Origin: Rhyacophila brunnea
Taxonomy: Eukaryota; Arthropoda; Insecta; Trichoptera; Rhyacophilidae
DNA: 64,000 nucleotides
Direction of reading: 5' to 3'
Assembly (NCBI GenBank): GCA_022495005.1
Contig: JAGYXB010001842.1
Location: 434,001-498,000, forward strand
Shown here: piece after piece, positions 52,897 through 63,809 of the stretch
Position numbering within the stretch: the first letter of the stretch is position 1
How the letters are laid out: the number at the start of each line of letters is the position of its first letter
The notes under the pieces: generated by a model
Databases searched by the model: none
What the model saw: only the letters and a program-made list of their open reading frames with translations
What the model was told of the DNA's origin: nothing
Program-made: the position numbers and the translations under genes

Positions 52897-54844
52897 GTAA
52901 GTCGAGCACTCACACATAATTATTAACATACTTATATATATTATTTAAACTGTTTTTGGCGGGACTCGTTGTTAAGAGAATAGACCGCTGTGATTGGAGA
53001 TAACCAGGAGGTGTAGATGGAGAGTCCTCAGGAGGAAAGTCGAGATTGGTGGTTGCTCCAATGGATGAAGGAGCGAGTTTTATTTGCAGTGAAAACAATC
53101 GGTATAAGAGTATGTTACAAGAGCCTTGTGTTACAATACTTAAGATACTGTTCCGAGGTCTGAGTCTCGGTGGAACAGAATGCTGTGCGGAGCGACTGAC
53201 ACGAAGCTTACTGATCGGACTGAGGTTCAAAAAGCAACGAATAGGTATTCTAACTCATCAACAACGAAATTGAGAAAGGTGCTGTTCGTATTATTCCACT
53301 TCGAACGTTTCCATCCCATCGAATAATGTCACACGCGTAGAATATGCTGGCTGTGGATGCGGCGATTGTGCGATAGTTGAAATGACTTACTAATTTTTAC
53401 ACTGTCGAAACAATGCTGACAAGGCCCGAAGTCATTGACCGCACATGTTATATAAAGAGATATATACACTACTGTGTGAAAGCGGTGTGTTAGAGTTACC
53501 ACCAGTTAAACAAAATAGTTTAGATTGAAAAAAATCTAAAATTCTTAATGACATAACTCATTTGTAAAATGAATCATTCCCTTAAAATAATTAATTTATT
53601 GATTTATTTTGTTCCTACCTAGTGATTTGTACACATAATAACAATTATTGAAACTATTTTTTTAAGTAGGACCATTGCCGACTCGAGTAGAAAGCCGATA
53701 CATTCACAACGACTGGTCCTACTTTTTCCGCCTCTCCCGTTGTTGTCTGTGAATTTATATATATATTTTATTCTATAGAGTGCTCATTCTGACTCGTCTG
53801 TCGTGTTCACACAGGGAATTGTTTGATTTGAATAGATAAGTTACATGATAAATAATACTTTAGCATTAACACACCTTCTACAAAATGTAATTCATAGATC
53901 AATGCTACATATTTTTTGGAAATCGATATGACCACCGGTTTCTGTGTGAAGGACTAGTCTGACTTTGACTGCTGATGAATAAACAGGAATGTATATTATT
54001 TGTAAATAACACCGATAGTTAATATATTAGCTATGAGAATTTTTAATAATTCAATTTGAAATGAGAAAGGGCAAATCAATATGTCAAGCTGACAGATCTG
54101 ATTTTGACAGCTGAAAAGTGGACCACTCGTTGCTTGTGCAAAAAGTTATGTTCAGGCTTTATTAATCTAAAGATGGCGGTGGCAGGACCTACATTTCAAT
54201 AAAACCTATTTACTACGTGTAAACTGAATTATTTAATGAAGAATGAATTTTCTATCTTTTTGAAATTAGTGGATTCAATTTCTGTAAATCATGATCGCGC
54301 GCAGAAACACCTGATTTCAATTAAATAAGTTAAGTTTAAAAAAACCACGTTGTTTTAATATTAAATATGTTATGATTGTAGTGATCTGATAAAATGATGT
54401 TATCGTACTAAGAAATTTACCCAATGCCACCATTTAAACTGGTTTGTCGGCATATTCCTAATAATTTATTTTTCATTAAACAGAGGTTGAACAATATAAA
54501 TCGATACGTGGAAGCACGGAATTAAATTCACATGCGTTACGTTGACACATACGCAAAAATACTAATATGATAACCTATGTTTTTTTTTTTTAAATAACTA
54601 TAACTAGCTCCTGAAAGTGAATTCAGTTAGGTAGTGCAAAAACGTGTAAAAAATTCCCGATAGAATACAAGTGCTTGATATGATTCAAATATTGTCTGTC
54701 TCTGTTGCACCAATACTAATATTTAATATAGGCCAGACGCCAAAATAATCGAACAAATATCATCTAAGGGCAATAAATCTTTTTAAAATAGGGAATACAG
54801 CGTCCAATAATATATTTTTTATTTTGTCCATGTTTATTTTTCAG
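52897..54844. other. ZNF-4 intron 2
   Basis: The first ~110 bp and the last ~230 bp match ZNF-3 intron 2. The middle (~53010-54630) is extra and unassigned; ORFs at 52910-53273 on both strands have no recognisable content. Confidence 0.5.
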
Positions 54845-55906
54845 CTTATAGCTGGAAGCATCGTAACGGCCAACATTGCCAACAATGTCAAATCATCGCG
54901 GGAGGTGGCTCAGATACAAGCGCCTAACGAAGATCTACATATTAACAAACAAGACATTAAAATAGCACTGAAGGAATATATTGAAAGTTTTACTGATGTA
55001 AACACCCTTTGTCGCACTGGGAGACGAGATATTTCGCCATCGAAAGTTGCAAACACTGAATTATTAGTGCCCGTTATAAAAGTGGAAAACAAAATGTTCT
55101 TTAAAAATAATTTTGTGTGTAGTATCTGTTTTGATTTGTTTTCTTCATTATACTTAATGAAGCATCATAAATTGTTACATAAAAACACAAATAATTCGTC
55201 AGTAACCAATTCCGTTGCAAAGCCTTTTAAATGTGATACATGTAATTACGCATGCACCCGTCCTGCCCACATGAAACTGCACAAAATGATTCATTCTGGT
55301 GAAAAGCCGTTTACATGTGAAGTATGCAATTACTCATGCATAGCGTCAAGTAATATGAAGAAACACAAAATGACTCATTCTGGTGAAAAACCATTTAAAT
55401 GTGATACATGCAATTACGTATGCATCAAGTCAAGTGACATGAAACTGCACAAAATGACGCATTCTGGTGAAAATCCGTTTAAATGTATGGAATGTAATTA
55501 TTCATGCAAACGGTTTGGTCAATTGAAATTGCACAAAACTACACATTCTGGAGAAAAACCTTTTCAATGTGATGAATGCAATTACTCTTGCTTACATTCT
55601 GCACACATTAAGTTACATAAAATGATACATTCTGGTGAAAAGCCATTTAAATGTGATACGTGCAGTTTCTCATGCGTCAAGTCAAATAATATGAAAATGC
55701 ACAAAATGATTCATTCTGGTGAAAACCCCATTAAATGTGTGGATTGCGATTACTCATGTAAACGGTTTGGTCAATTGAAACGTCACAAAATGACCCATAC
55801 TGGAGAAAGACCGTTTAAATGTGGGGATTGCAATTACGCCAGCAAACGATCTTATCAAATGAAAATGCACGAGATGACTCATTCTGGTGAAAAATCATTT
55901 AAATAA
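54845..55906 (+). CDS. ZNF-4 exon 3: module plus eight fingers
   Basis: Begins after TTTTTCAG with LIAGSIVTANIANNVKSS and ends at TAA 55904-55906 (353 residues; 455 with exons 1-2). One module (DLHINKQDIKIALKEYIESF, TLCRTGRRDI, V-I-K-V-E, finger NFVCSICFDLF to H-K-L-L-H), then eight C2H2 fingers with SGEKPF-type linkers. Relative to ZNF-3 there are two additional fingers in the middle (K-R-F-G-Q-L-K-L-H, L-H-S-A-H-I-K-L-H). The finger at 55649-55720 is nearly identical in DNA to ZNF-1 4489-4560. The last finger is C-N-Y-A-S-K-R. No damage seen. AATAAA at 56006-56011 fits polyadenylation. Confidence 0.9.
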   Translation, partial: LIAGSIVTANIANNVKSSREVAQIQAPNEDLHINKQDIKIALKEYIESFTDVNTLCRTGRRDISPSKVANTELLVPVIKVENKMFFKNNFVCSICFDLFSSLYLMKHHKLLHKNTNNSSVTNSVAKPFKCDTCNYACTRPAHMKLHKMIHSGEKPFTCEVCNYSCIASSNMKKHKMTHSGEKPFKCDTCNYVCIKSSDMKLHKMTHSGENPFKCMECNYSCKRFGQLKLHKTTHSGEKPFQCDECNYSCLHSAHIKLHKMIHSGEKPFKCDTCSFSCVKSNNMKMHKMIHSGENPIKCVDCDYSCKRFGQLKRHKMTHTGERPFKCGDCNYASKRSYQMKMHEMTHSGEKSFK

Positions 55907-56330
55907 ATCTTTTTCATTACTCAATGAAAACCGTAGATGAAAAATTCAGAATCATTTTATTGTGATGACTAACTAACTTGTAATGTAATATTTAAGTTCA
56001 CAATTAATAAAGCTATTTTTTAAAGATCTATTGGCCAAAATACCGTTGTATCTATTTAAAATACAAGTCTGTCATAACCATTATTAAAGAAATTTGCTTA
56101 ATCATTAATAGAAAATAAATATTTCAAGAAAAATAGATAAAAATCTTTTTAATGTAACTTTTTACAACACACAATTTGAATTCAATACTAGTGAATAATA
56201 AAGATAAATTGGTTGGGTACGTAGATAACTGAAATGTCAATCCATTTATTATCTATCTACATATAACATCTACATATTCTACAACATCTACATATTTATC
56301 TACATATTACTTTATGTGTCGTTAGGACGG
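55907..56330 (+). other. 3' flank of ZNF-4
   Basis: 3' UTR similar to ZNF-3 for the first ~80 bp, AATAAA at 56006. Then AT-rich with a CATCTACATATT-type short tandem run near 56260-56310. Confidence 0.5.
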
Positions 56331-56337
56331 AGTATTC

Positions 56338-57003
56338 ATGAGTATGGCTCCATCATCTGGAGTCCTTATGAGGTTTCCTATAAGCTTGTTTTAGAGCGTG
56401 TTCAGAAAATTTCTTCGTCATCTTTATTTTAAAGTTGATAATTATTTTCCTTTTAAAACCTTCTCAAACGAGTCTTTTCCGACTAACTTTCTTCTAGGCA
56501 TGCTCGCCTTTCATTCTCTTGAAGCTCGTAGGTCACTTCTGCTCCTTAAGCATTATTCCCTGCTCTCACGTGGTATCATTTTCAATCCCGATATTCTAGA
56601 AAATTAAAATTTTTACGCACCCGTCAATTACATGCGTGGTCAATTATTTAGGGTGAAAGCTGTTTCCTCATGTCAGGCTCTCCAGGCACCAATAGCGAGG
56701 GATGTGCGGCTGGTCAATGCACTCCCTAGAGATGTACATATTTTTGGTGATCCATTATATATTCTGTTTTTTAAATTCTATTTTATTGTTTAATTTGTAC
56801 TTTTTAAATTATCATTGTTTTTTTTGATTTTATTTCTTTTGTATAAAACTATTTTTGCTTTCTTTTTTTCCTCCACCTTGTTTTTTTTGATTTTCTGAAC
56901 TGATTACTTGTAATTTGTATTCAAAATGTCATGTTGTGAACGTCCTGAATTAATAATTTGTTATGTACTCAACGTGTCTTTTTCAAATAAGTAAATAAAT
57001 AAA
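56338..57003 (+). mobile_element. LINE fragment: polymerase C-terminal end and 3' UTR
   Basis: From 56342 one frame reads YGSIIWSPYEVSYKLVLERV; after a one-base shift the frame at 56398 reads KFLRHLYFKV, then FLLGMLAFHSLEARRSLLLL and, after TAA, NFYAPVNYMRG and SCQALQAPIAR. This is the region behind the RT of CR1/Jockey-type LINEs common in Lepidoptera. The 3' end is A-rich with AATAAATAAA (56995-57003). 5'-truncated and dead. Confidence 0.75.
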
Positions 57004-57175
57004 AACACATTTTTTTAAGTAGATGTACGTACTGAAGGTAGTAAGTACTTTTAGTACTTATACCACTTAAATGAATGGCTCATTAAAGTAGTATAAGTAC
57101 TAAAAATGCGTATTATTAAATTAATTAATAATACAATGCAATTTTACCATGAATTGACAGAAACACGTCAATTAC

Positions 57176-57530
57176 ATTGAGCTACTTTACGAGCTGCTTG
57201 TTGGCGAATTTACAATCTGCCTGTAAAGTTGCCCAGTGTCATCATTGAACAAGCTAATAAGCAGATTGTAACCAATCTACCGAGAAAAGTTGAAAGCCGG
57301 TACACTTTACATGTTGCACGCCGGCGTGTGGGCCTACTGCGTCTGCGCAGTAGAGCGTAGTAGCAACCTCCCGGTAAAAAAACGAACAACGTTCTGTCAA
57401 AATAGTCGCTGGCTTGTAGCTTCTCAGCGAATGGAAAGTTTTATGTTCATCATCACAATCGCAGTAGCTGAATCGCCCGCTTTTAAATTCGCCAACGAAC
57501 AGCTCGTAAAGTAGCTCAATGTAATTGACG
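57176..57530. mobile_element. 355-bp MITE with ~45-bp inverted ends
   Basis: CGTCAATTACATTGAGCTAC followed by TTTACGAGCTGCTTGTTGGC at the left; the right is the reverse complement with one change. Short frames at 57290-57514 and 57424-57714 lie across it and are not recognisable. Confidence 0.9.
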
Positions 57531-58304
57531 CATTACACAGTAAAAGAAGAAAAGTAGTAACTGTGTTACCAAACAGGCCTGGTCTTCGTGTGATTGGATG
57601 GATTGTGTCCAATCGTCTTCTTTTCTGGGTGGCGTTACAAACATTAAAGAAATAATAACCGTAACAGAAAAGTTGGTTATTCAATTGAATCGAACAATAT
57701 CGAAAATGGAACATTTAAACCCGCGGCCTTTCAACAGTAGAGTCAAACATTGAGCAAAACTTTGCCCCATTATTCAAAAACTGGGTTTCTAATAAAAATT
57801 TTAGACAACATAATTCAAATTATGTGTTTGTGAAAAAGACATACCGCCTCGTTAAGTGTTTTTGGTTTTCCTCTTTTCTTTCGACCATGTCCGATCCTAA
57901 TAGGATCATATGGGCCTTCACAGAGTAGTGGTTTGTATTCACAGATTTTGTTTTTTTACGAGAAATGGATGTCAGCCACTGAGAAGGAACGTGACTCGGG
58001 TAGTCGAAACGAAACACTCAGTCGTCTCGACAGAGTTCCCTTTAATACAATCGACAACAGAAATATGGGTTATAATATCTGTACCTCAGAGGCAGACGGA
58101 TGCAACTCCGTTTTTGGGGAAAATGAGTTTTTTTAAGAATCGTCATGCTAAAGGCTTTATCTATTAGTGGCAGAGAGATGAAAGTCCTAGTCCAAGATAT
58201 GCATAGAATAAAGATGCAAGTGCCATACCTACCTTAGAGGCAGAAGGATGCAAATCCAATAATCCACTAAGATAAAATTCTCTCAAACCGTCTGCAATAA
58301 TATG
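57531..58304. other. Spacer with dispersed repeat
   Basis: 57880-57975 repeats 31344-31450 (CGACCATGTCCGATCCTAAT). No gene is recognised. Confidence 0.4.
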
Positions 58305-59281
58305 TACTAGATGAGAACCAGCCAGGAGAACGAGCTTTAGAGGAGGATACAGCACTATGGACCATATTATCCAAGTCATCAGAGAAATCAGAGCGGTAAC
58401 AGGAATACAATCTGCCGCTATCCATGGGTTTTATAGACTATGAGAAAGCGTTCGATTCCATAAAGAAATTTTCAATACTCGATGCACTCAGAAATCGAGG
58501 AATCCCCGGGCGCTATATAAATATTCTCAATAATATATACAGTAGCGCAACAACATCTCTATGCAGTAACTCGCTGGAGTAAGCAACAAAGTAGGCTTGA
58601 AAATAAATGTATCAATGAATAAAGTAATGTTAAACTGCTTTGCGGGCCAAAAAGAGATCCTCATCAATGGCATTCAGCTCGAACAGGTGAAAAACTACAT
58701 CTATCTGGCACAATAAGTGTCTATAGATGGATGTATATTTGATGAAATTATTCGCAGAGTAAAACTAGGCTGGTGTGCTTTTGGCCGCCTGAATCATTTC
58801 TTCGAAAATGCCTAAAGTGCAAAGTGTTCAACCAGTGTGTACTTCCCGTAACCACATGCGTGTGAAACATTGAGCCTAAGTAAAAGAGAGATCCAGTAAC
58901 TTAGAGTAGCACAACGTGGTATGGAAAGGTGCATGCTGGGCATAACGCAAAAGGACCAAAAAAAGGAATGAGTGGATAAGAGAACAGACAAGGATTAATG
59001 TTGTGATAGAGTTTGCTAAAAACATCAAATGGAAATGGGTTGGAACATGGCTCGAAGAAAGGACAATCGTTGGACAAATTTAGTCATCCAGTGGTATATC
59101 CAAGAGGTAAAAAACATCCGCAAGGTAGACCTAGAGGCCGCTGGATCGATGAAATGATAAAGTTCTGCGGAAAAACTTGGCAACGCAATGCACAGGAACG
59201 AGAGAAGTGGAATCAGCTTGGAGATTAGCGAGGCCTTCATCCAGCAGTGAATAGATTCAGGCTGGTGATGATGATGATGAC
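58305..59281 (+). mobile_element. RTE-type LINE, 5'-truncated, (GAT)n tail
   Basis: Broken frames read FRGGYSTMDHIIQVIREI, then GFIDYEKAFDSIKKF with G-I-P-G-R-Y-I (RT domain, F-x-D-Y-x-K-A-F-D). Later come VKNYIYL, a cysteine-poor V-F-N-Q-C-V-L-P-V-T-T-like block, and WQRNAQEREKWNQLGD near the end. These are hallmark pieces of RTE-clade polymerases, with several frameshifts. The 3' end is a GATGATGATGATGA run (~59264-59280), as expected for RTE elements with short microsatellite tails. Confidence 0.75.
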
Positions 59282-59393
59282 ATAATAAAAATTTAAAAAT
59301 AAATTAAAAATTGCTTTGTTATATTTATACCTATAATTTTTTTTAACTTATAAATTGTTTTATTTTGGCTAGGTAAATAAGATACAAATCCAC

Positions 59394-59585
59394 ATTATTC
59401 GAATTTGACTTTGAAGTCCTTGAGATAGGGTTTGCTCTTTCTTCTTCGCGTGAGGATATATTCTACTAATTTATTTTCCCTTTTCCTTGTCGTTGGTCGT
59501 TCCTGTTTTTATTTACTGGTCATACCCGCCCGTAAATTTTTTATGTATGTAATTTGGGATTCTTTTGTCTTCATTATGGATTTGC
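59394..59585. repeat. DIRS-2 left inverted terminal repeat
   Basis: TTGACTTTGAAGTCCTTGAG through GGGTTTGCTCTTTCTTCTTC to CTTTTGTCTTCATTATG. It is exactly complementary to 63835-64000, as far as the window allows. Confidence 0.9.
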
Positions 59586-59696
59586 CTTTTGACAGTTTCA
59601 GATTTAGCCTATGATTTGACGTTTCTAATTATCAAAAAAATTATCTTGGACGAACGTTAAGTGATAGTTAAGTGAACGTTACGTGATCAGTGACTA

Positions 59697-60180
59697 TGGC
59701 GCAACATCTGAATTACCGTGAGGAGGATATTCTAAATGGACAACAGACGGCGAAGCAGAACTGCTACAGGAGGAAAAGTTCAACGTACGAGCGTCGATTA
59801 AGATGCTAATGTTTGAGGTATCCTCGTTACGTACCTTATTTCAGCAGGGGGACCAGCAAGGAGTGGCACAACGCCCAAAAAACAATTCTTGCCCCTACGG
59901 TCGTAGAGTTAGGTCTAAATGACAAGTTGCGTCGGTGCGACCACTCGTCATCAGCTAACCATCTGACGAAGAGGACCATCGCGGCCCTCCAGAATGCGAT
60001 GTTTTCCCATCGGGATAGCTTCTGAAAGGGTATGCAAGGGTAGGTGGATTGGGCAACCAATCCTCAAAAAATCATAACAGCGATGAGCCTGTACCAAAAA
60101 ATCGAAGGGGGTTTTGGGGACAACACATAATAAAATTTGCGAGAACATGACTCAGATCCTTACCGGAAGGATACCTTCAC
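59697..60180 (+). pseudogene. DIRS-2 gag-like remnant
   Basis: A frame around 59813-60025 contains VVELGLNDKLRRCDHSSSAN and RTIAALQNAM, the counterpart of the gag junction in the first copy. Here the codon at the TAA position is sense (TTG). It ends at a TGA shortly afterwards. Confidence 0.7.
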
Positions 60181-60463
60181 TCGGGAGGCACTATCAAGGA
60201 TTCCTCCGAGCTTAAAGTCCCGGAAGGCCCTCGAACTCAAATTATGGCCGGGGTACTCCCAAGGGGCGACGTCCTGTGGGAAGGGAGTTCTTCATCGGAG
60301 GTACGGGTTCCACCAGGGATCCGTACTCTAAGCGAAGGTGTCCGCATCTGGACGACCAACAACATTGGGGACCGCCTAAGAGACTTTCGGGGAGTTTGGA
60401 TGGCGTAGTGTACCCCCCCCCCAACATTGGTAAAAAATAATAGCCGTAGCCCGCATACCTTTT

Positions 60464-61180
60464 GTGCGGATACCACTATTGGTAAGTCCTTCTTTACTTT
60501 TACGGATAGATTTTAAAACGCAACAATCAGCAGAGGTCACTCTCGAGATCGAGGACTTAAAGAACTCAGGGGTTCTAGAAGAAGCGGGTCAAACCCCCAG
60601 TTTTTCTCTCAACCCTGTTTCTGATCAAGAAAAAAGACGGGGCTCTATGCCCTGTTTTCAACCGAAAGCGTTTGAATGCGTTCCTACAGCCAAAGCCATT
60701 CAAACTAATTCACCATTACGAGGTTGCAGCCGTCTTACAAACAGAAGACTGGCTAGTAATAATAGACCTAAGCCAGGCGTCCCTCCAGGTACCAATGGCT
60801 TCTCAACATCGTCGATTTGTTCGACTAGCCTACCAAGGGGAGCTCCTACAATTCACGTGACTCCCGTTCGTGCTGCCAACCGCTCCGATTATGTTGGCAT
60901 CCCTGACCAATTGGGTCGCCGAACGCCTACGAAAGAATGGCTGAGAATATTCACTTACCTAGACGACTTCTTAGTAGCCAACCAATACGAGAAACAGTCT
61001 CGGTTCAGGTGGAATACAGGATAACCTTCCTACAGTCTTTAGAGTGGTTAATAAATATTAAAAGATCCTGTCTGAACCCAAGCCAACAATGAGGGTCCCT
61101 GGACATCACGTAGGACACACACACCAAGCGGAGGTTCCTGTCGCCGGAGAATTGTGTAGCACTCCGTCACCATCTGCTAA
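60464..61180 (+). pseudogene. DIRS-2 reverse transcriptase remnant
   Basis: Scattered over three frames: KNSGVLEEAG, MNAFLQPKPFKLIHH with VIIDLSQASLQVPMASQHRR, and FTYLDDFLVANQ. The YLDD box survives. Frameshifts near 60620, 60860 and 61010 and a stop after 61020 inactivate it. Confidence 0.8.
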
Positions 61181-61182
61181 TG

Positions 61183-61884
61183 CAGGTACAAAAAGGCAGT
61201 TGGTCCCTCAGACAGGCACATATCCAATCCCTTCTGGGGCGACTCAACTTCACATCCTACCTCCACGAGGAAGGTTGCATTGCCGACGGCTACAACGCTC
61301 CAGTCATCAATATGGCCGAGGTCCCATCCTCGCCAATTGATGACAATCCCACCACAGGCCCAACGGGACATCACGTGGTGGCTCTAGGCGATAGGATCCT
61401 CAGAGTTGACATAACGCAGGTACAAAAAGGCAGTTGGTCCCTCAGACAGGCACATATCCAATCCCTTCTGGGGCGACTCAACTTCACATCCTACCTCCAC
61501 GAGGAAGGTTGTATTGCCGACGGCTACAACGCTCCAGTCATCAATATGGCCGAGGTCCCATCCTCGCTAATTGATGACAATCCCACCACAGGCCCAACAG
61601 GACATCATGTGGTGGCCCTAGGCGAAAGGATCCTCAGATTTGACACAACGCGGGTACAAAAAGGCAGTTGGTCCCTCAGGCAGACACATGTTCAATCCCT
61701 TCTGGGGCGACTTAACTTCGCATCCTACCTCCACGAGGAAGGTTGCATTGCCGACGGCTACAAAGCTCCAGTCATTAATATTGTCGAGGTCCCATTCTCG
61801 CCAATAGACGACAATCCCACCACAGGCCTAACAGGACATCATGTGGTGGCTCCAGGTGATAGGCTCCTCAGAGTTGACACACAT
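61183..61884 (+). repeat. In-frame tandem triplication, 3 x 234 bp, in DIRS-2
   Basis: Units start at 61183, 61417 and 61651 with CAGGTACAAAAAGGCAGTTG (third unit CGGG). 234 bp is exactly 78 codons, so the 61180-61914 frame stays open through all three. The unit corresponds to the RT-RNase H connection, present once in the first element (~43742-43975). Units 1 and 2 are almost identical and unit 3 more diverged. Confidence 0.92.
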
Positions 61885-62400
61885 CAATCACTTCCTGATG
61901 ACAGACGCAGCTGACACAGGCTAGGGAGCCCAACTGAATGAACACCACCTATCAGGTACGTGGGAACAAGACCAGTTACCATGGCATGGCATTCCAACAG
62001 GAAGGAAATGTTTGCAATTCAATCTCAGGTACAATCAATCATAGGATCAGATCTGCTTCTGCAGACAGACAACAAAACAGTGGTGCCATACATCAACAAC
62101 GAGGGCGGCACAAAATCTGTCACCCTCCTAAACCTATGCCGACAGACACTAGTATTTACCAGTCTAGCCAACATCATGTTTACTACATTATACACAACTG
62201 CGTGGCAGATCATCTCTCCCGCAGACAACTCATTCCCGAATGGCACCTCATCAACACCGCAACCACCCCCCTGTTTCTGTTCCCGAGGTGGATTTATTCG
62301 CAAGCGAAACAGCACATGTCATTGCAACGTATGTGTCACGAGACGTTACAGACAGTGGCGCGCTGTTTCACGACGCCTTCAGCCGAGTGTATGACTTCAG
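61885..62400 (+). pseudogene. DIRS-2 RNase H remnant
   Basis: Pieces: a frame near 61960 with MAWHSNRKEMFAIQ, then LLQTDNKTVVPYINNEGGTK, followed by frameshifts; [12 protein letters not shown] marks the RNase H end. The first catalytic Asp region (61905) contains a TGA. Confidence 0.75.
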
Positions 62401-62639
62401 ATTGGCGTGAATATTTCCCCCACCAAACTTAATTTCACGAGTCCTAGCGCACCTGAACTCAGAAAAAGGGATGTACTTACTAGTGGCACCGAGCTGGAAA
62501 TAATGCTTTTGGGGAGTGGACTTACGAAAAAGGGCGATAGTACCTCCTTATACAATGCCGCACCTACATACGACACTAGTAGGTATGGAGACCAACCGTC
62601 CACCTCCAAGGACCCAGGACCTGTTCCTTCAACTATGGC

Positions 62640-63690
62640 TAATTTCGGGTGGGGTGGAAATAACATCAAATTGAATGGTGGAAGAAAGGGCACTCCTTAC
62701 TTTCAGATGGCGGCCTTCGACTCTAAAAACTTACAAACCAGCTTGGAACAAATGGAAGACAATGACATGAGTAACAAGAACCTAATGGATCATAATAGCC
62801 CTCAACGAATGGAATTGGCCAGATACCTAGGCAACATGCACAACAAAGAGGGTTTGTCGTACAACACCATCCTGGTGCATAAGTCAGCCATAACCACTTT
62901 TTGCAAACCGATTATCATTGTAGATATCAGCATCAACGTGGTAGTACAACACAATATGTTACAGGCAATTTCGGTACATAAAACGAAACCCGTCAAACCA
63001 CCGGTTTGGGATCCAGGACGAGTGGTAGATCATCTTAGGAAAACAACACCGGTGGAGTACAACCTATTCGAAACCTCTCGCAGGACAGCTACCTACTCGG
63101 CTGCTTCTCGCATCGGGACGAAGGGTTCATGGCCTCACACTACTAATAGTAGACAATGGATTGGTGGAAAAACGTGACTACATAATTGTATGGCCAATGT
63201 TTGGCGCAAATACAAATACCGCCAAGCATCGTCAATCGGAATGGAAGCTAAGCGCTTCCACGTGTCAAAACATCGACCCAGTATTATTCTGGTTACGGAA
63301 ACTCGTCTGCATGTCAAACCCTAGGAGAGGGAAGGTAGGGATATTTCGGAATTATTTATATCTTCAAGAGGATCACCAAAACCAGCCACCAGGACAGTTA
63401 TAGGGAATTGGATAAGGTCAGTACTGTTGGAAGCAGGGGTACAAGAACCACCAGGCAGTGTCCGCTCAGTGGTGACTTCCTTAAACTGTACATATACCCA
63501 ATGATAATCTTAAAGAGAGGTATCTGGCGTAGTGAGTCAACATTTCACGACAACTACCAGAGAACGATGGATACACCACCATCAGAAGGGGAAAAGAACC
63601 CATTAACTTCTCTATTCAACCATATACATGGAAAGTCACGATGGTCTTTTACCTCGTCAATGAATCATTGTCACATACAGTAATTTGGCA
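62640..63690 (+). pseudogene. DIRS-2 tyrosine recombinase remnant
   Basis: Readable in pieces: NFGWGGNNIK, ARYLGNMHNKEGLSYNTILV, VWDPGRVVDHLRKTTPVEYN, then frameshifts around 63090-63160, STCQNIDPVLFWLRKLVCMS, and GIWRSESTF with a catalytic-Tyr block changed to D-N-Y-Q-R. Box II reads P-P-G-S-V-R-S-V-V in another frame, so Gly stands in place of the box II His here too. Confidence 0.75.
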
Positions 63691-63720
63691 TACCCAACAC
63701 CAGGTGATAACAAACAGATA

Positions 63721-63809
63721 TCTCAAGGACTTCAAAGTCAAATTCGAATAATGAAAGAGTTTTACCTACCAATAAAACTCTTATTATTCATGTTGACTTT
63801 GAAGTCCAG
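63721..63809. other. DIRS-2 internal complementary region
   Basis: CAAGGACTTCAAAGTCAAAT with TCGAATAAT is complementary to this element's own left end (59394-59425). It is followed by GAAAGAGTTTTACCTACCAA to TTGACTTTGAAGTCC, presumably complementary to its right end beyond the window. Confidence 0.85.

Noticed and set aside
57290..57514. Cys-containing frame inside the 57.2-kb MITE as a peptide gene
   Set aside because: It crosses the MITE's inverted ends, with no homologue in the window and no promoter or splice signals.
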